From Cepaea nemoralis (Eukaryota; Mollusca; Gastropoda; Stylommatophora; Helicidae), in assembly GCA_014155875.1 (NCBI GenBank), contig JACEFZ010011076.1, positions 97,597 to 161,596 on the forward strand: a stretch of DNA of 64,000 nt, given 5' to 3'. Positions 58,644 to 64,000 of the stretch are shown here, piece after piece. The notes under the pieces were generated by a model. It was not told the DNA's origin. It did no database searches and saw only the letters and a program-made list of their open reading frames with translations. Made by a program: the position numbers and the translations under genes. The stretch's first letter is position 1; each line of letters starts with the position of its first letter.

Positions 58644-59486
58644 TTACACTCTAGCAGTCGATCTGGTTACTGCGTTCACACCTTCAATGATATCAGATGG
58701 TGATGAAACAGTGTTATCAATGATGTCATGAGATCTTAGTGCTACATTAGCTACCATACATTCATTTGGTGGTGTAACATTATCAATGATGACATTTGAT
58801 GGTGATGCTATGATATCATCAATACAAAGAGATGTTATGTCATGAGGCATATCATTCACCTCTGGTAAATTTCCAATTATAATATCGCACACCGGGTTTG
58901 TTAATGCTGCGCATTTTACTTTACCAGTGAGGAAAGGTGTTTGAATATATGCCCATGCTAGTGGGTACTTTTCAATATTGCCAGAGAATGTTCTGCATGT
59001 TACGTGCCTGCCTGTATAGTCTGTAGGCATTATGAAAGTTCTCTTTAGACCAATAAGTGAACTTCCGGTGTCCCGAAGGAGTGTAGCAGATTTGCCATTC
59101 ACGTATCCCTGATGGACGTTTATTCTGCCTTTGGAATCTACTACCAAATTAGCTTCTTCATTGGCAATAGGAATGGAGTGGCCGCATGTTAAAATGCCAT
59201 CTTCATAAAAGGTATTACAAACAGTACATTTATTTGCGTTAAACATATCAAAAGCCTGTGCTGAGTTCACAGGATGTTTCTCTGATTGTTCTTCATCTGA
59301 TGATGAACTGTCAAACAAGGCGGCATTTGCTTTGTTGGTCATTTGCCTACCTTTACAATCGTGGCGATAATGTTCGTACGCCTTACAGAGGAAACATTTA
59401 CGCAAATTTCTGAAGGATCTACGCTCCTTATCTTGTCTGTTTACCATGTTTTGTAGATAAGTATGATATGCGGGTTCTTGTCGCAC
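58644..59486 (-). CDS. nucleocapsid knuckle and protease of second element
   Basis: A 280-codon frame with a CCHC knuckle CFLCKAYEHYRHDC (residues 31-44), an acidic Ser-rich linker, and a retropepsin-like region with ATLLRDTGSSLIGL (Asp139-Thr-Gly) and CAALTNPVCDIIIGNLPEV as the C-terminal ILG-type strand. A further Cys-rich patch (CTVCNTFYEDGILTCGH, 87-103) lies between them. The start Met is internal to a longer gag-pol. It ends at TAG before integrase. Confidence 0.85.
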   Translation of the reverse strand: MRQEPAYHTYLQNMVNRQDKERRSFRNLRKCFLCKAYEHYRHDCKGRQMTNKANAALFDSSSSDEEQSEKHPVNSAQAFDMFNANKCTVCNTFYEDGILTCGHSIPIANEEANLVVDSKGRINVHQGYVNGKSATLLRDTGSSLIGLKRTFIMPTDYTGRHVTCRTFSGNIEKYPLAWAYIQTPFLTGKVKCAALTNPVCDIIIGNLPEVNDMPHDITSLCIDDIIASPSNVIIDNVTPPNECMVANVALRSHDIIDNTVSSPSDIIEGVNAVTRSTARV

Positions 59487-60491
59487 ATCTCACCTTGATG
59501 GTGTGAAATTTTACAATATCTACAGTGATTATACTTCTCAGATGTAGGCTTATGAGGTTTCTGCCTACTATAGGGTTTGTCATAGTTAGCCGATGCTACA
59601 AAATTTATGTCAGTAGCTTCACTGGCAAAAACAATGTTTGTTGGCTGTGTAATACGCCGAACCACGTCTCTCAATCTCATCTACACTAGTGCATTCATTC
59701 TCTTGCAAAAATTTGGAAAATGCTGATGGAATGGATGAAATGACTTTATCTCTGATGATCAGATCTTCTAACTTTTGATAATTTTTATCAATTTTAGCTG
59801 CTGAAGTCCATTTGGTAATATATCTCGGACTAAGCAGAGGTAGTCAGAAACGTTTGAGTCGGTTTTGGGCTCAACTTGCTGAATTGTTCTCTGTAACCTG
59901 CCTCATCTAACATAAAATGTGCCATAATCTTTGATTTTAGATAATGGTAATCTTTTCTGAATTCTTTGGGGATAGTCTCAATGACTTTAAGAGGCTTCCC
60001 TGATAAACTCCTCATATAAATAATATTCCATTCAGACAGTGGAACCTGGTAATGGTCCATTAAAGTCTCAATATTTTGGGTAAAGGCTGCAATGCAGTCA
60101 ACCCGAGGTATAATTACGTACGATACCTTGATATTTCTTGTACTGGTTTTCTTTCTCCAGTCTCTCAGATTTCTTAGACTCTTTGTTTATAGCAGTCTCA
60201 GTATCAAGTTGTTTCATCTTCAACTGTACCTCCAGTTCGTCTCTCTTACTCTGAGCTGTTATCTCTGCCTTCTTACAGTTCAATATCTAATTCGGCTTGC
60301 TTGGCAGCTCTTTCAGTCTCTGCCTGCTTTAATGCTCTTTCAGCTGCTCTTTCTTCTCGCTCTTGGTATTCAGAGTATTTCTTCTCACTCCACTTCGTTA
60401 ACTCATCTCCTGTTAACTTTAACTTTAACCCCATATCGATGAAATCATTTAATGAAGACATGATGGAAAATGCCAATGAAATACCAGCCAC
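59441..60491 (-). pseudogene. gag: gag of second element
   Basis: Starts MAGISLAFSIMSSLNDFIDM (60491 down), then a Glu/Lys/Arg/Ala-rich coiled coil to about 60100, a capsid-like segment (VPLSEWNIIYMRSLSGKPLK at about 60040; HFMLDEAGYREQF) and a first Cys/His cluster CRYCKISHHQGEMC (about 59480-59520). Several frames are needed to read it. It is unlike the gag of the 16.7-25 kb element except for the shared plan of coiled coil, capsid and knuckle. Confidence 0.8.
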
Positions 60492-61309
60492 ACAAATTGT
60501 TATAAGTGGTTAGTAAAGTGAACAATTTACAATTGTGTTCTATTGACAATACGTGCCTAAATTTGCATCCTAAAGTATATGAAAAGAAAAATATACTCAA
60601 GTGCACCGGATGCGGTGAAGAACGGTTGGAAATCGGGCTAGGAACTGTAGGGTCGCTACTTCAAACACAAATGACCTCTACGGGCAAGGGTTTCAGATGG
60701 CACAGAAAACCTGCTTTGTTTTTGGAGGAAATAAATTAGCGTCTATTTGATGTGGTGTGCCTGCTTGTCACTAAGTTTTGATTAGGTTTGTATGGCGTTG
60801 AGTGTAATTGTAGGTCGTAATTTTGTCAGTCAACAATTTTTTTTTTTTTCAAACAACAAGTCACTTTCTTTCCAAAACTTTCTGCTTTCCACAACTTACT
60901 TCACAAAGACAATCTAACTATATCTCAACATGCTACAACATTGATGACACATCACTTACATCAAGATGACATTCAGTAAGGACATAGAAATCAAGTTTAC
61001 AAGATGGCGACAAGGTCACAATGGCGACAACTTCACAATGTCGACAAGGTCAAAACGGTGACAAGTTCAACAATCACTGATGTTTTACACGTTTACAAGA
61101 TCAAACAATATGTATGCACTGTACGTTCACATTTAGTCTCCATGTTTAAACAATGTAATAATATCTATCAAAATGAGCTTTCCACAATCACATTTACATG
61201 TACAATAAAGTTGGACAACAAATTTTAAGTTCACAACTCTACGTTTAAATGTTAAATTATCTAAACTACGTTCATTTCAAAGCCGGACGAATGCCACCAC
61301 GTCCACACA
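60492..61309 (-). other. leader between 5' LTR and gag, second element
   Basis: Non-coding. On the minus strand the LTR end is followed by TGTGTGGACGTGGTGGCATT, in which TGGACG or TGGTGGC could be the primer binding site. Short GTCACAATGGCGACAA-type repeats lie at 61010-61070. Confidence 0.45.
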
Positions 61310-61832
61310 TGTCAGGGTCTTAGACCTGGCTCGTTTTTCCTAACACATGTGAGACAGTACAAGTACAACGTGATTCGACTTGAAGACTCAACGACACAAC
61401 GTTCAATGGATTTATTTACAGATCATATACAATACGATGATCATTACAAGATATATGTTATACTTCAATACACTTACATACACAATACAGCTCACAGTCT
61501 ATCTCTCCAGATGAACAGACACTCGACTTTCGGGCACAGAAACCACACAACGCCTTTCTCTCATCATACGTCCAGTCGAGTCCACGTCCCAGAGCTGTCT
61601 GTCTATAGCTCGCAACGTGCCTCCCCACCTGAAGTGGCTTCACGAGGCATGCGTGCGTCTTGCTTCGTCCTTGCCTGACCGCTGGCCGTCTCGTCAGCCA
61701 GCAAACCTCGCAGGCATGTAACTACTACTCGCCTGGCGGGCGTAACGAAGTTACGGCATCCCGGCTGGGGACTAAGTCGCCTGGCGGGCGTAACGATGTC
61801 ACTGCATCACTGCACTACTCTAGACTCTGACA
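61310..61832 (-). repeat. 5' LTR of second element
   Basis: TGTCAG ... CTGACA, nearly identical to 53912-54432. By eye the differences are one G/A and one A indel plus one A/G in the first 90 bases, and an indel and two substitutions near 61705-61720. Confidence 0.95.
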
Positions 61833-61862
61833 GTAGCTATATTTTAGTTTTTTAATATCACA

Positions 61863-61945
61863 CATTGAGGCCCTGTAAGGGAGACTGTTTACACCTAAGA
61901 GTTATCTCCTGATTTAGACTCGTCGTTCGGAAGAGTGCCTAATTG
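61863..61945 (-). repeat. interspersed repeat, inverted partner of 34014-34097
   Basis: Reverse complement of the 34.0 kb repeat with the GGAGATAACTC core. It lies just outside the LTR element, so it belongs to the insertion target. Confidence 0.8.
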
Positions 61946-62449
61946 GATTATTATCAGCGATTAAGATGTAATGCCTTGGTAAGTGGAAATTTCATGTAAT
62001 TGTCACCCTTTTTATTTTTTTAAACATCTGCTAATGTTATTATATTTCTAATCTATAGTAATAATAGTAGCAATACCAGCGTGTTCCTTGTGCAATCTTC
62101 TTTAATTTGATATATAATAGTACAATGTATCTGCTACCATTTTAGTTATTTTTACATCATTAATTCATTATTGTGACACACACTAGCGTGTTGATCGTGC
62201 CATTACCCGGAGTAAAAATAAAAATCATGTACGAAGTCGTCCCGCCATTGAAAATCTTGTCCCGGAAAACGCTGTCTAATTTACCATGCATTCTTTCGAC
62301 GTCATTCATTCATTCAAATCTCACGTGACAATAACACACGTCATCCTGGATTTTCCAGGAAAGGTAGGCTTAATATTCCGTGCACGGCGATTGGTTGAAA
62401 TCATGGTGAACTTTATATAAATACGAACTATATTTCATTAACTTACCGT

Positions 62450-63930
62450 AATTAATTTTTTTTTTTGGTGTTGTTGATAGAATTGCATCAATTATAGATG
62501 TATTTTTGAATTCTGCACACCATTTTAAATATATCTGGAAAGTTTCATCGCTGTACTAGCTTCAAATGTGGAGAAAAACAACATTTTTTGCGGAGGCGTG
62601 TTTTTGTTCTTTGTGCATATCGATCCGACTCGCGTGTGCACTTTGTAACACTATTCTGGCGTTGTTGATAGAATTGCATCAATTATAGATGTATTTTTTA
62701 ACTTTGCCTACAATTTTAAATATATCTGGAAAGTTTCATCGCTGTACTAGCTCTTTTGTGGATGAAAAAGAACATTTTCGGCGAAGCGTGTTTTTGTGAA
62801 TGGGTAAACGCGTGGCATGATAATGGCCATGTGCCATGGTGACTGCGCATGCGCGTGTCGATCGAATTGGCATGTACACTTTCAGTTTTCACCACTCAAA
62901 ACGTGCAATTTGACCTACAACAGTTAAAGAGAACACAAGCTTAAAGATTATTAATAATTTATTTGTATACTTGTACTATCTTTTAATCATTTAACATGAC
63001 GGAAGATATTTTTGAAGTCAAGTTTTCATAATCCGTCTATGACCCATGTTGGTTGAGACCAACCTCGCGCGCGGAGAAAAATTAAAACGGCAAGCTGAAC
63101 TGTAAATAATTTTTTTCTGGCACTTTCAATAGAAAACCATCAATTGTAGATGAATCTTCGAATTCTGTATTCAATTTTACAGAAGCTGGAAAGTTTCATC
63201 GCTAAACTTGCTTTAATTGTGGTTAAAAAAAACAGGCGAAAATATTACGATCATGTAACCCAAATCGGCGACTTGTCTATATAAACATTTTTGGAGAGAA
63301 AGAATTGTTTTCTCGCTAGCGTTGTCGCAGGCAGTCCGCCTGTCAGGCGGGAGGCCGGGGTTCTGTTCCCGGCTGGGCATTTTTTATTTTTAATTTTTTT
63401 AATTTTTCACATAATTATTAGGTGATATAATAGAAACTATTAAACATTACGAAATAAAATATTATATAGAACTAAGAAGTTGGAAGTTTGTAAATACAGT
63501 TTGCTCTATGGATCTGTGCAAGCTGCCGACTGCCAGGGAGCGCATACCACAGAGGCAGCCGAATGATCGTGATTGGAATCGATGAATCCAATAGATGTCT
63601 TTGTTTAATGTGAATTTTAATTGCCATAGAAAATATCACCCCTGAATCAGCAGTTTCATCGCTAAACTTGCTCAAATTGTGGTTGAAAAACAGATTTTCT
63701 GCGAAGATGTGACTTTGTGAATGGGTCATGACGGCCGCCGCATATCGATTGCGCTACACTTTTCAACACACAAAACGTGCGATTTGACTTACCAAAGTTA
63801 AAGAGAACACAAGTTTAAAGATTATTAATAATTTATTTGTATACTTTTACTACTTTGTAATCATTTAACATGACGGAACATATTTTTGAAGTCAATTTTC
63901 ATACGACCATTTGAGACAATCTCGCACGCA
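62450..63930 (+). repeat. unclassified repeated module cluster
   Basis: GTTTCATCGCT with related flanks recurs at about 62540, 62733, 63194 and 63653. Two copies start with nearly identical GTTGTTGATAGAATTGCATC (62470 and 62659). A second block, AAAGATTATTAATAATTTAT with about 150 bases of flank, occurs at about 62943 and 63816, about 873 bases apart. It has no coding potential and matches no family I know. Confidence 0.75.
63310..63380 (+). pseudogene. tRNA-Asp-like sequence
   Basis: It has an anticodon arm CCGCCTGTCAGGCGG (GTC anticodon, perfect stem) and a T arm CCGGGGTTCTGTTCCCGG, with a T-rich run directly after. The acceptor stem does not pair and one base is missing before the anticodon arm. 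It is a pseudogene or SINE head, better preserved than the one at 34172. Confidence 0.6.
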
Positions 63931-64000
63931 CGCACACACACACCCGCTGGGGGGAAGGAAAAAAGGGAATTTTGGGAAAACAACCCCCCTTAAAAAAATT
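63931..64000. other. low-complexity window end
   Basis: CA repeat followed by G, A, T and C homopolymers without normal texture. It looks like poor-quality sequence at a contig end. Confidence 0.5.

Larger units (their letters stand above)
53912..61832 (-). mobile_element. second LTR retrotransposon (Gmr1-like order), minus strand
   Basis: Flanked by LTRs of 521 and 523 bases with GTAG on both outer sides (53908-53911 and 61833-61836), a 4-bp target duplication. On the minus strand the order is gag (60.5-59.4 kb), second zinc knuckle and protease (59.5-58.6), integrase (58.5-57.3), RT (57.2-56.3), RNase H (56.2-55.8). Integrase therefore lies before RT here too. Coding frames are broken repeatedly although the LTRs differ at only about six sites by eye. 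Confidence 0.93.

Overview
This is a eukaryotic, almost certainly metazoan, stretch with no host gene I can recognise. It is built nearly entirely of transposable elements and tandem repeats. The host is probably a marine invertebrate, and a mollusc would fit the mix (CR1/L2-like, RTE-like and RNase H-bearing LINEs, Merlin, Ty3/gypsy relatives, many microsatellites, repeats carrying GGAGATAACTC). That assignment is inference.

Left part (1-9 kb): the 3' half of a Ty3/gypsy-class LTR retrotransposon (copy 1) has an uninterrupted ORF running integrase C-terminus, reverse transcriptase, RNase H, followed by a 3' LTR of about 2.1 kb. After it come a 5'-truncated LINE (family A), a scrap of an RNase H-LINE, and two RTE-like fragments with microsatellite tails. 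Middle left (9-16.7 kb): a 1.7 kb C/A-rich tract almost free of G, CT/CA microsatellites, a CR1/L2-like LINE on the minus strand and an RT-RNase H LINE on the plus strand. 16.7-25.1 kb: copy 2 of the same LTR family, with both 2.2 kb LTRs, gag, protease and integrase, but with nearly all of RT-RNase H deleted. 25-36 kb: LINE debris, a degenerate two-finger C2H2 remnant, a nearly full-length but dead LINE family A copy (B), a tRNA-Asp-like pseudogene and a Merlin-type DDE transposase interrupted by one stop. 36-39.7 kb: RNase H-LINE pieces on the minus strand and degenerate minisatellites. 39.8-51.6 kb: a roughly 11.8 kb satellite of a 26-bp unit with higher-order structure towards its right end. 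51.6-53.9 kb: further LINE 3' ends. 53.9-61.8 kb: a second, different LTR retrotransposon on the minus strand with near-identical 0.52 kb LTRs and a GTAG target duplication. The rest is AT-rich with an unclassified repeated module.

The main biological point is that both LTR families place integrase upstream of reverse transcriptase (gag-PR-IN-RT-RH). That is the Ty1/copia order carried by Ty3/gypsy-type proteins, the hallmark of the Gmr1-like group. Copy 1 shows it in one open frame, and the 53.9-61.8 kb element shows it independently in a diverged family. Many frames are broken; some breaks may be uncorrected sequencing indels rather than decay.
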